NCBI RefSeq assembly: GCF_002135235.1
Contig: NZ_NEGB01000001.1
Span: 657,099-721,098 of the forward strand
Source: Acinetobacter silvestris
GTDB taxonomy: Bacteria > Pseudomonadota > Gammaproteobacteria > Pseudomonadales > Moraxellaceae
Reading direction: 5' to 3'
Length of the DNA: 64,000 bases
The notes under the pieces were generated by a model. That model saw only the letters and a program-made list of their open reading frames with translations. It did not search any database and was not told the DNA's origin. Both the position numbers and the translations under genes were made by a program. Shown here one piece after another: positions 45,842 through 55,008 of this stretch (the first letter of the stretch is position 1; each line of letters starts with the position of its first letter).

Positions 45842-47014
45842 ATGTTATTTATAGCAAAGAGTAAGAGACAAGCAAAATTCAGTATTTTTATTTTAGCTAT
45901 GGCGTTAACTAGCTATTCGAGTGCGAATGAAATAAGTGAGAATAAGAAAAATATTGAGACTACGATTAATCAGTCATTTAAACCACTTATGAAAAAATAT
46001 GGTGTGTTAGGAATGGCAGTAGGTGTTATTTATAATGGGGAAAATCACGAACAATACTACGGTATTCAATCTAATATCGACAGTAAAGCAGTTGATAAAC
46101 AGACTATCTTTGAATTAGGTTCTGTCAGTAAACTTTTTACTGCAACAGCAGGTGCTTATGCCGAAAGCAAAGGTAAACTCTCATTCCAAGATCATCCAGG
46201 TCAATATTGGCCTGCGTTACAAAAATCAGAAATTAACAAGATCAGTTTGCTGGAATTAGCAACTTATACTAGCGGTAACTTACCATTACAATTTCCAGAT
46301 AATGTAAAGACAGATCAGCAAATTTTACAATATTTCCAAAATTGGCATATCAAAAATCCCCCTGGTCAATATCGTCAATATTCAAATCCAAGTATAGGTC
46401 TCTTTGGTGAGCTTACCGCCAGATCGATGAAAGTCCCTTTTACTTCATTATTAGAACAGGTGATTTTTCCGAAATTTAACTTGAAACAGACGTATGTCAA
46501 TATTCCTAAACAACAACAGAAACATTATGCTTTTGGTTACGATCAGATGAATAATCCTATTCGAGTGACCCCTGGCCCTTTAGATGCTCAAGCATATGGT
46601 GTTAAATCTACACTTCCAGATATGCTGACGTTTTTAAATGCCAATTTAAATCCAGAAAAAGCTAATTCTGATCTTAAAAAAGCGATTTTAGCAACACATA
46701 AGGGGTATTATAAGCTTGGAAACATGACACAAGCACTGGGCTGGGAGGTTTTTTCTTATCCGACAAGCTTAGAGATTTTACAAGAAAGTAATTCTGAAAA
46801 AATTGTTATGCAATCCAATTATGTTGAAAGAAATACCACTCAAATTAAGTCGAAAGTATTTCATAAAACGGGTTCTACTAATGGCTTCGGCAGCTATGTG
46901 ATCTTTATTCCTGAAGCAAAATTCGGATTGGTCATGTTGATGAATAAAAAAATACCAAATCAAGAGCGAATAAAGGCAGCGTATGAAGTCTTTAATCAAC
47001 TAAATAATAAGTGA
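45842..47014 (+). CDS. blaADC: Class C beta-lactamase, ADC (Acinetobacter-derived cephalosporinase) family
   Basis: A 390-residue periplasmic serine beta-lactamase that hydrolyses cephalosporins. A signal peptide covers about residues 1-28. Active-site motifs: Ser94-x-Ser-Lys97 in [14 protein letters not shown], the Tyr180-Ser-Asn motif in [14 protein letters not shown], and Lys342-Thr-Gly in [11 protein letters not shown]. By memory the sequence follows A. baumannii ADC closely in blocks but differs at many positions, pointing to another Acinetobacter species. No ampR is adjacent, as usual for ADC genes. Confidence 0.95.
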   Translation: MLFIAKSKRQAKFSIFILAMALTSYSSANEISENKKNIETTINQSFKPLMKKYGVLGMAVGVIYNGENHEQYYGIQSNIDSKAVDKQTIFELGSVSKLFTATAGAYAESKGKLSFQDHPGQYWPALQKSEINKISLLELATYTSGNLPLQFPDNVKTDQQILQYFQNWHIKNPPGQYRQYSNPSIGLFGELTARSMKVPFTSLLEQVIFPKFNLKQTYVNIPKQQQKHYAFGYDQMNNPIRVTPGPLDAQAYGVKSTLPDMLTFLNANLNPEKANSDLKKAILATHKGYYKLGNMTQALGWEVFSYPTSLEILQESNSEKIVMQSNYVERNTTQIKSKVFHKTGSTNGFGSYVIFIPEAKFGLVMLMNKKIPNQERIKAAYEVFNQLNNK

Positions 47015-47072
47015 TTTTTTAAATTTAATTGATACAGTTTGTACGCTATAAATCATGCTGTATCTACAAATT

Positions 47073-47101
47073 TAATCAAAACTTAGGTCAAGTTTTGATT
47101 A
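47073..47101. repeat. Perfect inverted repeat after blaADC
   Basis: 12-base arms (TAATCAAAACTT with AAGTTTTGATTA) around a 5-base loop. It sits 58 bases past blaADC. It may be a weak terminator, although no clear T-run follows, or an operator for the next gene. Confidence 0.5.
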
Positions 47102-47144
47102 GAACTCTAACTATCCATTAAGTAACTTATTTTAAGGAAATCAT

Positions 47145-47513
47145 TTGAAAACTTTATTCAGCCTATCATTCATGGCTTTTGTATTGATGGGATGCCAATC
47201 CTACGCTTTGAAACAACCAACTACATCGGCAGCACTAGATTTAAAAAATCCTGAAAAAAGGGTTTTATGCGATCAATATATTTGCGCAAACTCAGCAGGT
47301 GTTTCTAAAGAGTTGACTATAAAATATTTAGGCCAAAAGCAGGCCGATCGCATTTTTTCTCAAGGTGAGTTTGATCATACTCAGTTTACATTTGAAAATG
47401 GTATTTTTTGCGATACCAATACCAAGACATGCCATATTGACCGCTACTACAATGCCTCAGGTAAACACAGTGCTATCGCACCAAAGTATACCTCTGCATT
47501 ATTTGGTCAATAA
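47145..47513 (+). CDS. Small lipoprotein of unknown function
   Basis: A 122-residue protein beginning at a TTG codon, with AAGGAAA 8 bases upstream. The N-terminus is a lipoprotein signal ending in the lipobox LMGCQS (Cys at 17). The mature part has two Cys pairs (CDQYIC and CDTNTKTC) that could form disulfides. I do not recognise a named family. It is probably anchored to the outer membrane. Confidence 0.7.
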   Translation: MKTLFSLSFMAFVLMGCQSYALKQPTTSAALDLKNPEKRVLCDQYICANSAGVSKELTIKYLGQKQADRIFSQGEFDHTQFTFENGIFCDTNTKTCHIDRYYNASGKHSAIAPKYTSALFGQ

Positions 47514-47567
47514 TCACTGAATATTTTGATCAGCAATTGATTTGATATAAATGACCTTTTAAATGAT

Positions 47568-47918
47568 TCAAAGCAAATCAATGCCAAAATACCGTAAAAT
47601 TCCAGCCCAAAGTAAGAAAATCAAGACCGTAAGCACACAACAAATGCTGAGTGATATCCAAAAACCATAACGCTGATAAAGTATAGGAAATCCTAAAAAC
47701 ATCGGCAAAGTGGGTATCACATACCAGAAAGTGTACCAAGCATGATTTGAAATTTTCTGCGGATTTTGATTTTCAAGTTTCATCCAGATGAGAACCAATA
47801 CCGTTACAATAGGCAATGCTGCGATTAGCCCTCCTAGGCGATCGCTACGCCTTGCAACTTCCGAGATAAGTACGACCATAGCTGCCGTTATAGCGTACTT
47901 CGTAATCAGCCAGATCAT
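47568..47918 (-). CDS. DUF3147-family small membrane protein
   Basis: A 116-residue protein with four hydrophobic helices. The block LISEVARRSDRLGGLIAALP near residue 17 is characteristic of DUF3147. Function unknown. TAGGAGATATAA-type sequence precedes the ATG. It is convergent with the lipoprotein gene. Confidence 0.78.
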   Translation of the reverse strand: MIWLITKYAITAAMVVLISEVARRSDRLGGLIAALPIVTVLVLIWMKLENQNPQKISNHAWYTFWYVIPTLPMFLGFPILYQRYGFWISLSICCVLTVLIFLLWAGILRYFGIDLL

Positions 47919-48303
47919 TTATATCTCCTATAAATCTATAAAGTCTTTTTTATAGACAACTAAAATAAGCTATTTAAGCCATCCTAGATTTTTTAAATCT
48001 TAGAACTACGACTATATTCCCTTCATTCAATATAATAGTGCTGATATGAAATGTACTATAAAATAAATAGACCATTACACGAGTTAAAATTATTAAAGAA
48101 AACCGAATATATAAGACTTTTTAAAAAGTGAGCTAAGATCATATAACTTAGATTAAATAAGCAATCTCAATATGATGAATTTTTTAAAAAGAAAGAATTA
48201 CTGAGCCGTTTAATACGACTTTTGTCATTTTAACGATTCATATCAGTACTAATAATTTGAATAATACTTTTAATTAAGCCTATTTTTCCGATGCTTGAAC
48301 ATG
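47919..48303. other. Intergenic region at the left border of the ybaK island
   Basis: About 385 bases, very AT-rich, without a gene. An imperfect 14-base inverted repeat (48037-48050 with 48237-48250) spans most of it, but I cannot show that it is a mobile element. Confidence 0.4.
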
Positions 48304-48621
48304 GATTATTCATCAATAATATCAGCAAAATTTGCCCTTAAAACCTGACTTAAATCTAAAGGATTTAGTTCAATATCCAATCCTCTCTTACCACCACTTA
48401 CATACATTTTATTAAGGCTTTTTACACTTTCACAAATGACGGTTCTCAGACGTTTTTTTTGTCCTATTGGGCTAATTCCACCGACCAAATAACCGGTTAA
48501 ACGCTCTGCAACTTTTGGATCAGCCATATGCAATTTTTTGCAACCAAAAGCACTAGAGACTTTTTTTAAATTAAGTTGATAATTGACAGGTAAAATAGCA
48601 ATAAAGAAGTTTTTATCATCC
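48304..48621. repeat. Left 318-bp direct repeat (att-like duplication in ybaK)
   Basis: This 318-base segment repeats at 58465-58782 in the same orientation. The inner 100 or so bases are identical and the mismatches lie in the outer part, as expected if the crossover took place near the inner end. Confidence 0.85.
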
Positions 48622-48638
48622 ATAAACAACATTATCAA
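48304..48638 (-). pseudogene. Displaced 3' fragment of ybaK (left copy of the duplication)
   Basis: The reverse-strand frame 48306-48638 encodes the last ~105 residues of a YbaK-type deacylase ([20 protein letters not shown] ... [13 protein letters not shown]). Positions 48304-48621 are almost identical to 58465-58782 in the intact gene, with about seven base differences, all toward the 3' end. The N-terminal third of the gene is missing. I read this as the original chromosomal 3' end, cut off when an element integrated into ybaK. Confidence 0.8.
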
Positions 48639-48739
48639 AATCTTTACAAATTAAGAAAAACCAAAAACAAAATATAATTTATAAAAATCAAACATTTACA
48701 AAATTAAAACAAACCTAACCAAAGTATACAAAATCATAT

Positions 48740-48785
48740 TTTGTGAGTATCTATATTTTTTTCAAAACTTTTATGAGTTACTCAC
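48740..48785. repeat. Left arm-type sites of the island
   Basis: TTTGTGAGTAT at 48740-48750 and GAGTTACTCAC at 48775-48785 (inverse form of GTGAGTAACTC). They match the three GTGAGTAAC-like copies at the right end and sit immediately before the integrase, where arm-type integrase binding sites belong. Confidence 0.45.
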
Positions 48786-48786
48786 T

Positions 48787-50004
48787 ATGCTACAGACACT
48801 AAAATAAAAAGCCTTAAACCACATGATAAGACCTATAGAATAGCTGATCATAATGAACTTTGCATTGAAGTCAGCCCTAGCGGCACAAAGCTTTGGCGTT
48901 ATCGATATAGATATGATGGAAAAGTTTAATGTTAAGCCTTGGAGAATACCCTCTCATTGGCTTAGCTGATGCACGTAAGGCTAGAGATCAAGCCAAATAC
49001 TCCTTGAAGATGGTATAAATCCTTCACAGAATCGTAAGCAACAAAAAATTGAAGCCCAAATAATTAGCGTAAATACTTTTAAATTAATTGCTAATGAGTA
49101 TATAAACGAAATGTTAGCTAGTCGCTCTGATGGCTACATTAGCAAATTTAAAAAATCATTAGAACTTGATATTCTACCCGTAATAGGCGAAAAAAATGTA
49201 AAAGATATTACCTCAGCAGATGTCTTATACATTATTAAATCAACCGTTAATCGTGTAAGAACTACAGGAAAGCGTGGTACTGGTGAAGTTACGGCAATGA
49301 ATAATCAAAAGATCATTGGATCTGTGATGCGATATTCTATTGCAACATTGAGAGCTGAAAATGATCCAACATACGCAGTCCGTGGTGCGGTATCACGCCC
49401 TGAAATTGAACATGCACGACCACTCACTGGAGTGGAGCAAAAACATTTTAGAAGTGGATTAGATAATTTCAAAGGTTCCATTACTGTCAGAAATGCTCTC
49501 CTTACCATGGCATATACAATGCTTCGCTCAATTGAAATTTAACGCATGAAATGGAGTTATGTTGATTTTGATGCAAAAACTATTACTTTTCCAATCTCAA
49601 CACGAAGTAATAATCAAGAGCGAACTACGAAGAAAAATAGAATTCATTTAGTTCCTATGTCCAATCAATTATTTAACCTATTAAATGCACAATATTTAGA
49701 GTCTGGTAACAAAGAGTTTGTTTTCCCTACTGTATATGGCGGTAATTCCGATGTCATTGGTAGCACCACACCCAATATTGCGCTAAAAAATATGGGGCTC
49801 AAAACAGTTACTGCACATGACTTTAGAGCAACAGCATCAACAATTCTTAATGAATATAATTTTGATGAAAATTGGATAGAAAAACAATTAGCACATGCAG
49901 ATCAAAACAAAACACGAGCATCTTACAATCATGTTAAATATTTAGAGCAACGCAGAGATATGCTTCAACAATGGGCTGATATCATTGATGGTTGGAAGGA
50001 ATAA
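48787..50004 (+). pseudogene. P4-type tyrosine recombinase/integrase (DUF4102 plus phage integrase domain), disrupted
   Basis: Joined across frames, this is a complete P4-like integrase. The N-terminal DUF4102 part reads KIKSLKPHDKTYRIADHNE and LSLGEYPLIGLADARKA. The SAM-like domain follows from about 49080. The catalytic part has Arg in TMLRSIEI, HDFR (HxxR), AHAD and the nucleophile Tyr in RASYNHVKY. Four lesions break it: a 1-base shift just after the ATG at 48787, shifts near 48930 and 49000, and an in-frame TAA at 49540-49542 between SIEI and RMKW. The recombinase should be non-functional unless complemented. Confidence 0.85.
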
Positions 50005-50158
50005 AATAAAAACATGGCTCTACTTTTACATACAATTTACGATTAAAAATGGTGAGCCTTTTTACAAAGAAACTGGTTGGTCTATAAATAAAAAAATGGA
50101 TTAAACAGTGATATATAAACTAACCACTATCTGAGCGGTTAGTTTAATTGAGATAATA

Positions 50159-50553
50159 CTAATTATTGCAAATATCCTTAGTCCCTACGGGATAAATAAA
50201 AGAGAACTTACTCTTGTCTGTAATTAGATCAACTGATAAATCTTTACCTATATTAGGTGAAGTAGCCTCAACACCATAAGATGACATATTCATTTCAAAA
50301 GACAAGTTTGCTATTTTTTGAGGGTGGGTCGATATATACCCCTTATTAACCCCATTATAGATAACCCCCATTTGCTTGGTATTTTGATTTATATAAATAC
50401 CAATTTGTTGATAACCATCACTCGTTGATGTAACTGGTACTTTAATTAAATTTAGAGCATCCAACATACCTTTATTAATTGCTTCTTCACCTTTGACTCA
50501 TCTGAATAACAAGCAGTCAGCAGTAAAAAACTAATAAATAATATTTTTTTCAT
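50159..50553 (-). pseudogene. Lipoprotein gene with a frameshift
   Basis: The gene starts at ATG 50553 with a lipoprotein signal (MKKILFISFLLLTACYSDES; lipobox LTAC). The frame then shifts by one near 50485, and the protein continues as GEEAINKGMLDALNLIKV and onward to the stop at 50159 (102 residues of the second frame). A single base change would restore about 130 residues. No family is recognised. It sits next to the tyrosinase gene on the same strand. Confidence 0.6.
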
Positions 50554-50658
50554 CTGATTTCTTTTTTTATAAAAGTTGATTATAAAAAGACAAAAAAGCA
50601 CAAGCAAGAAGACTCTAGCTTGTGCTTATAATATTATGTTTTAAAACTACATAGGTAG

Positions 50659-52281
50659 TTACTCTTTTAAAGGTTTAGAATAAAAAGAGATTTTTCCAAT
50701 AGTTATTCCAGCATCATTTTGTTGTGTGAATACTGGTTTTGTTGTTAAATCTGTAGGCTTAAAAATAAGTTGGAGTTGATCAAAATTAGTAGCTCCAATT
50801 TCTTTCAAATTATCTGAAATATTTAATTGAACATCATTAAGTTTTGCCCCTGAATGATGACCATGACCTCCTTCATCAACTCCAAAATATGAGAATGTCA
50901 TTAAATAACTCTTTTTAGAGTTCTCTTTATTAACCAAATAAACACCATAGGTTAATAGAGGATTATTCTTTAACTCTATATTTTCAAGCTTTAAAAAACT
51001 TTCAGCAGGTTTATTATTAAGATTAAATTTTAAGTTTTTTGCAGGTGCCGCAAGATTAATTTTTTCCGGCATTTGACCCAATATCGCTGTTGATTTTAAA
51101 TCAAAACTCTCATGACTACCCAATGGACTTGAAATTGCTTTAAGCGCACCTAATGAGTGTTCTGTGTTTTTCAAATCAAGATCATCATATTTAGGCATAT
51201 ATTCAGGGCTAAATGCATCAGCTACTTTTACAGTGACTTTATTGCCATTTTCATCGACAAAAATCATTTCTTTTTCAAACCATGCAGGATCCATTCCTAG
51301 GTTATTTTTTACCCATTCAAGTGTAATTTCTTCTCCATTACTTTTTGTTTCCATCCATTTTTGCCATAATCGGTCAATATTCCGATGATGTAAATAAAAG
51401 ATTGGATCATTCCCTGCTGCAGGAACAAGTCCTATGTATGGAGCAATACAATTAGCACCAACTCCACAATGCATCATTCCATGTGGATTTCCTTCAATTT
51501 CGTTTGAAAAACCTTTTATACCTTTTTCATTTTTTTCTTTTGAAAAGAAATCTACTGCTTCAAATGCATTTGAAGCCAATATATCAACACCATCCCCTTT
51601 TCCATTCATGTAAGCAGTAATTCTTTGCTGTCCTGTATTTAAACCCTTGGTGCGATATTGGCTATATACTGAACTGGCCGGCTTGGTAAATTGTGTTGGT
51701 AAAGCTACAGAAAAAGTTTCTCCATCGTAATTGTCTTCATATTTCCAATATGGCAATTGGAACTCAGTACTGCCACTCGCTTTTTTCAGTGTTTTATTAA
51801 AGAAATGTAAATAGAGTCGATGCCAAGGTAGAAACATATCACTACCATGTGGGCAGCTTCCCCAAACATCTTGTGCAATTTTATCATCTGAGACGGTTTG
51901 ATTACGAATAGCCGTATAGTATTTTGTATACGTTATACAAAGTTCTATTTCTTCTTTCGATTTATTTTCGAAAGCTTCACTAAAACAATCCCCTACTTTA
52001 TTTTTAATAGTATCTTTTAATACTTTTGCATTTGGATCAGTTGATAGGTCTTTAGCAAAATAACCATGTATATTTGCCCAATACTGTAAACTAGTCCTAA
52101 AATCCTTTGAATCATGAGCAGCATTATTACGCTTTTTCATCTCGTCAAAAGCTTTATCTAAGCTCTGTATATTTTTTGGATTTTTTGCAAAATTTTCATA
52201 ACTTTGAATATCAGCGAAAGCTACGCCTTGCATTAAAAAAAGAAGGCTTCCAGCACCAAATCCCATAATATTTTTTTTCAT
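50659..52281 (-). CDS. Secreted tyrosinase (type 3 copper phenol oxidase) with a plant-PPO-like C-terminal domain
   Basis: A 540-residue protein with a signal peptide (MKKNIMGFGAGSLLFLMQGV, then AFA). Copper A ligands: His72 in WANIHGYF, His145 in CPHGSDMF and His154 in LPWHRLYLHF. Copper B ligands: His267 and His271 in NPHGMMHCG and His298 in DPIFYLHHRNIDRLW. All six are present, so it should bind two coppers and oxidise phenols to quinones. The last ~120 residues (LLTYGVYLVNKENSKK ... ITIGKISFYS) resemble the KFDV domain that shields plant polyphenol oxidases. The chosen ATG (52281) has GGGGAAAA upstream; one 5 codons earlier is possible. It is divergent from the multicopper oxidase by about 94 bases. 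Confidence 0.9.
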   Translation of the reverse strand: MKKNIMGFGAGSLLFLMQGVAFADIQSYENFAKNPKNIQSLDKAFDEMKKRNNAAHDSKDFRTSLQYWANIHGYFAKDLSTDPNAKVLKDTIKNKVGDCFSEAFENKSKEEIELCITYTKYYTAIRNQTVSDDKIAQDVWGSCPHGSDMFLPWHRLYLHFFNKTLKKASGSTEFQLPYWKYEDNYDGETFSVALPTQFTKPASSVYSQYRTKGLNTGQQRITAYMNGKGDGVDILASNAFEAVDFFSKEKNEKGIKGFSNEIEGNPHGMMHCGVGANCIAPYIGLVPAAGNDPIFYLHHRNIDRLWQKWMETKSNGEEITLEWVKNNLGMDPAWFEKEMIFVDENGNKVTVKVADAFSPEYMPKYDDLDLKNTEHSLGALKAISSPLGSHESFDLKSTAILGQMPEKINLAAPAKNLKFNLNNKPAESFLKLENIELKNNPLLTYGVYLVNKENSKKSYLMTFSYFGVDEGGHGHHSGAKLNDVQLNISDNLKEIGATNFDQLQLIFKPTDLTTKPVFTQQNDAGITIGKISFYSKPLKE

Positions 52282-52375
52282 TTTTATTTTCCCCATAAAA
52301 ATTGAACAATAATTAAAACACAGATATGATAAATTTTATATTTATTTCAAATATTTAAGTCAAATTAGAGTTTTC

Positions 52376-54352
52376 ATGAAGCCAAAATTAACAATCTTGC
52401 TTTTTAACATGCTAGCACTTTCAATAAGTATTTCACCCACGGTTTATGCAAAGTCAGTGGTTATTATTAACCCAAATGAGTTCCAATTGAGTCCCAATGG
52501 AAAGCCACTAGAACTAAATGTTCAAATGAAAAAAGGCGAAATTTTCAATCCAAATCTTGGAAAATTTGATGAAGTTGAGCTTCGACAGTATCTCGATGGA
52601 AATAGTCAAAATACAGAAAATAATTCTCTAGTTGCTCCTACTATTCGAACTCAACCAGAAGCATATTTAAAAGTTCAACTAAATAATAAATTAGATAATG
52701 ACGAATGCAAAAAACAAGATGATCACAATACTCCTCATTGTTTTAATAATACAAACTTACATACTCACGGTTTAGCTGTAAATCCAGGTTATTTTAAAAA
52801 ACCTGACTCCAAAGATACCGGTATTGCAAGTGATAATGTTTTTATTAATATAAAGCCTAATACATCACAACCATTTCAATTTGAAATTCCCAAAAATCAT
52901 CCTGCAGGTACATTTTGGTATCATCCGCATCTACATGGCTCAACAGCACTACAAGTATCTAGTGGCATGGTTGGTGCACTTATAGTTGAAGGCAATAGAT
53001 TTCCAAAAATCGATAATAATAATGTTGTCCAAGTCGGTGATATTGATATTCTCTTAAAAGATACAGATGAAAAAATTCTGATGTTTCAACAAATTCAATA
53101 TAATAAGAATGGAAAAATTGATGATTATAGTGAATTAGAAAATCCAACATCTTGGGCTAAATCATCACGTTATACATCAATTAATGGCTTAGTCTTGGGT
53201 AAATTAGAAATGACCCAAAATAAATTTTCTCGGTGGAGAATGATTCATGGAGGAGTTAGAGATACTCTCGGTTTAATCATCAAAGAGCTACCAAATTCAG
53301 CCGATTTTAGTGATGATAAAGTTATTCAACAATGCCGTGAATATGGTGAATTTATTGATAACAAAGAAAATAAGGACATTGAAAAAATAACGAGATTTAA
53401 CCAACTCAAATCTATCAATTTTAACACCTTTGCCCATGACGGAATTACTATGGCAGAGACTCAACCAACTAAGCTATCAGTATTACAACCAGGTTATCGC
53501 CAAGATGCTTTAATCTCTTTCCCAACAGTAAATAAATATTGTGTTTTTGATACAAAACTAAATGATAAAAATGAAATTAATAAAAACATTTCTAACAAGT
53601 TGACAGCACAACTATCTGAAAATCATGATCTATATGCAAAACTTATTAATTGGGTTGATGTTAAAAAATCCACAGAACGAGAAATAAATATTCAAACTTA
53701 TTTAGCGAATCAAGCAAAACAGAAGGAATTACCTACTCAAATCATAAATCAAATTGCAAAAAATGACCTATCAGCTTTTGCACCATACAAATCGCTAGAA
53801 AACGAGCAAGTAAAAAATAATAAGCAAGAATTGAATTTCCATATCGGAAATGGTTTTAAAATTAGTAATAAAATCAATGATATGGATGAAAGTAAAGCAT
53901 ACACAGGTAAACAAGAAGATGTACGTTATCTAAATTTTAAAACTACTGATGATAGTAGTTACATCGACGAGTGGAATTTAACATCTACTCTAGGTGGACA
54001 CCCTTTTCATATTCATGTAAATCCATTCCAAATCCAAGAAATATTAAATGAGAAGGATGAAGATGTTTCCGGCAATCCCTCTAATGGAGGTCAATATGAT
54101 GTTCAATTTAATAACCTGAAACATGTATGGAAAGACACTATTTTTGTCCCTAAAGGATATACCGTCATAACACGTACCCAATATGACAATAATCTTCTTG
54201 GCGATTTTGTTCTGCATTGTCACATTCTTGATCATGAAGACCAAGGAATGATGCAAGATGTACGTATTTGTGATCCAAATGAAAGCTTAGAGATCTGTAA
54301 AGCTAGACCTTTCGCAGGAGACACACCCAAAATTCAGCATTCTCATCATTAA
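52376..54352 (+). CDS. Secreted three-domain multicopper oxidase (laccase-like)
   Basis: A 658-residue protein with a signal peptide (about 1-25, ending VYA-K). All copper motifs are present: LHTHGLAV (His129, His131), HPAGTFWYHPHLHGS (His183, His185), GGHPFHIHVNPF near 536, and HCHILDHEDQGM (His614, Cys615, His616, His620, Met625), giving type 1 and trinuclear copper sites. The length, with insertions between domains, fits CotA-like phenol or metal oxidases better than small two-domain laccases. It shares a divergent promoter region with the tyrosinase. Joint oxidation of phenols or melanin formation is inferred. A hairpin follows the stop. Confidence 0.93.
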   Translation: MKPKLTILLFNMLALSISISPTVYAKSVVIINPNEFQLSPNGKPLELNVQMKKGEIFNPNLGKFDEVELRQYLDGNSQNTENNSLVAPTIRTQPEAYLKVQLNNKLDNDECKKQDDHNTPHCFNNTNLHTHGLAVNPGYFKKPDSKDTGIASDNVFINIKPNTSQPFQFEIPKNHPAGTFWYHPHLHGSTALQVSSGMVGALIVEGNRFPKIDNNNVVQVGDIDILLKDTDEKILMFQQIQYNKNGKIDDYSELENPTSWAKSSRYTSINGLVLGKLEMTQNKFSRWRMIHGGVRDTLGLIIKELPNSADFSDDKVIQQCREYGEFIDNKENKDIEKITRFNQLKSINFNTFAHDGITMAETQPTKLSVLQPGYRQDALISFPTVNKYCVFDTKLNDKNEINKNISNKLTAQLSENHDLYAKLINWVDVKKSTEREINIQTYLANQAKQKELPTQIINQIAKNDLSAFAPYKSLENEQVKNNKQELNFHIGNGFKISNKINDMDESKAYTGKQEDVRYLNFKTTDDSSYIDEWNLTSTLGGHPFHIHVNPFQIQEILNEKDEDVSGNPSNGGQYDVQFNNLKHVWKDTIFVPKGYTVITRTQYDNNLLGDFVLHCHILDHEDQGMMQDVRICDPNESLEICKARPFAGDTPKIQHSHH

Positions 54353-54358
54353 AAAATG

Positions 54359-54380
54359 AGCCCTCAACTGAGGGCTTTCT
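54359..54380 (+). terminator. Terminator of the multicopper oxidase gene
   Basis: An 8-base inverted repeat (AGCCCTCA with TGAGGGCT) lies 7 bases past the stop and is followed by TTCT. It overlaps the 3' end of a lysozyme remnant on the other strand, so it may be of prophage origin. Confidence 0.6.
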
Positions 54381-54510
54381 CAAACAACTCTCTTTCCACA
54401 GCGCGTCGATTCACAAGCCCTGCATCGTCTTATCGCCAGCCTTGACCCAAACATCAAATTGATTTGCTGCAGCTTGATAATCGCCTGCATTGAGTCTTTA
54501 TGGGTATTAC
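54364..54510 (-). pseudogene. C-terminal remnant of a phage GH24 lysozyme (endolysin)
   Basis: The reverse strand reads LNAGDYQAAANQFDVWVKAG (about 54500-54440), the conserved C-terminal half of phage T4-type/GH24 muramidases. A frame change then leads to GLVNRRAVERELFEKALS and a stop at 54364, the usual GLxxRRxxErelf ending. The catalytic N-terminal part is gone. Together with the Rz/Rz1 genes nearby it marks a former prophage lysis cassette. Confidence 0.65.
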
Positions 54511-54665
54511 CAGTATTGCTGTTGTAACTCATCTATTAATACATTATTTCGGATAACTAACCTGATTTACTGTTTCCAATATTGAAAAAAATTATAACTT
54601 TAATTTAAAATATATAACTTAAACCCTATCTGTATTTAAATAATATATTTTACAAGGAGATACAT

Positions 54666-54926
54666 ATGGGCATTAAAATAACAAATAGCTCAGATTTAGC
54701 CATACAAGTATGTATAAATAAATGGAGTAATGAAGGGGATACAATGTGGTTTATTGTTCGATCTGGAGCCTCTGAATCTTGGATTAGAGATACCGATAAG
54801 CCAATGATTATGCTTGTAGAAAAAGATCAACAAGTCCTTGCTTATTGCGTATATTCAGATAGTCAAGTCATTATAACAAATACAAAAATAACCGATCGAG
54901 GTTTAGCAGAACACCCTCTTTCTTAA
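54666..54926 (+). CDS. Small protein of unknown family
   Basis: An 86-residue protein with a strong AAGGAG 8 bases before the ATG, so it is likely translated. It has no signal peptide and reads as alternating beta strands (IKITNSSDLAIQVCINKW, MWFIVRSGASESWIRD, QVIITNTKI), suggesting a small beta-sandwich. It lies between remains of the lysis cassette, on the opposite strand to them. I do not recognise the family. Confidence 0.55.
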   Translation: MGIKITNSSDLAIQVCINKWSNEGDTMWFIVRSGASESWIRDTDKPMIMLVEKDQQVLAYCVYSDSQVIITNTKITDRGLAEHPLS

Positions 54927-55008
54927 TATAGCCCTAGTATTTTACTTTCTCTTGATATAAAAGCGCCCCTCCAACCAGACTATATGTCCAACTTTTCGGA
55001 GGTGCGGT

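Noticed and set aside
48037..48250. Imperfect 14-base inverted repeat about 214 bases apart, resembling a MITE
   Set aside because: One mismatch, no clear target duplication, and in AT-rich DNA such repeats at this distance can occur by chance.
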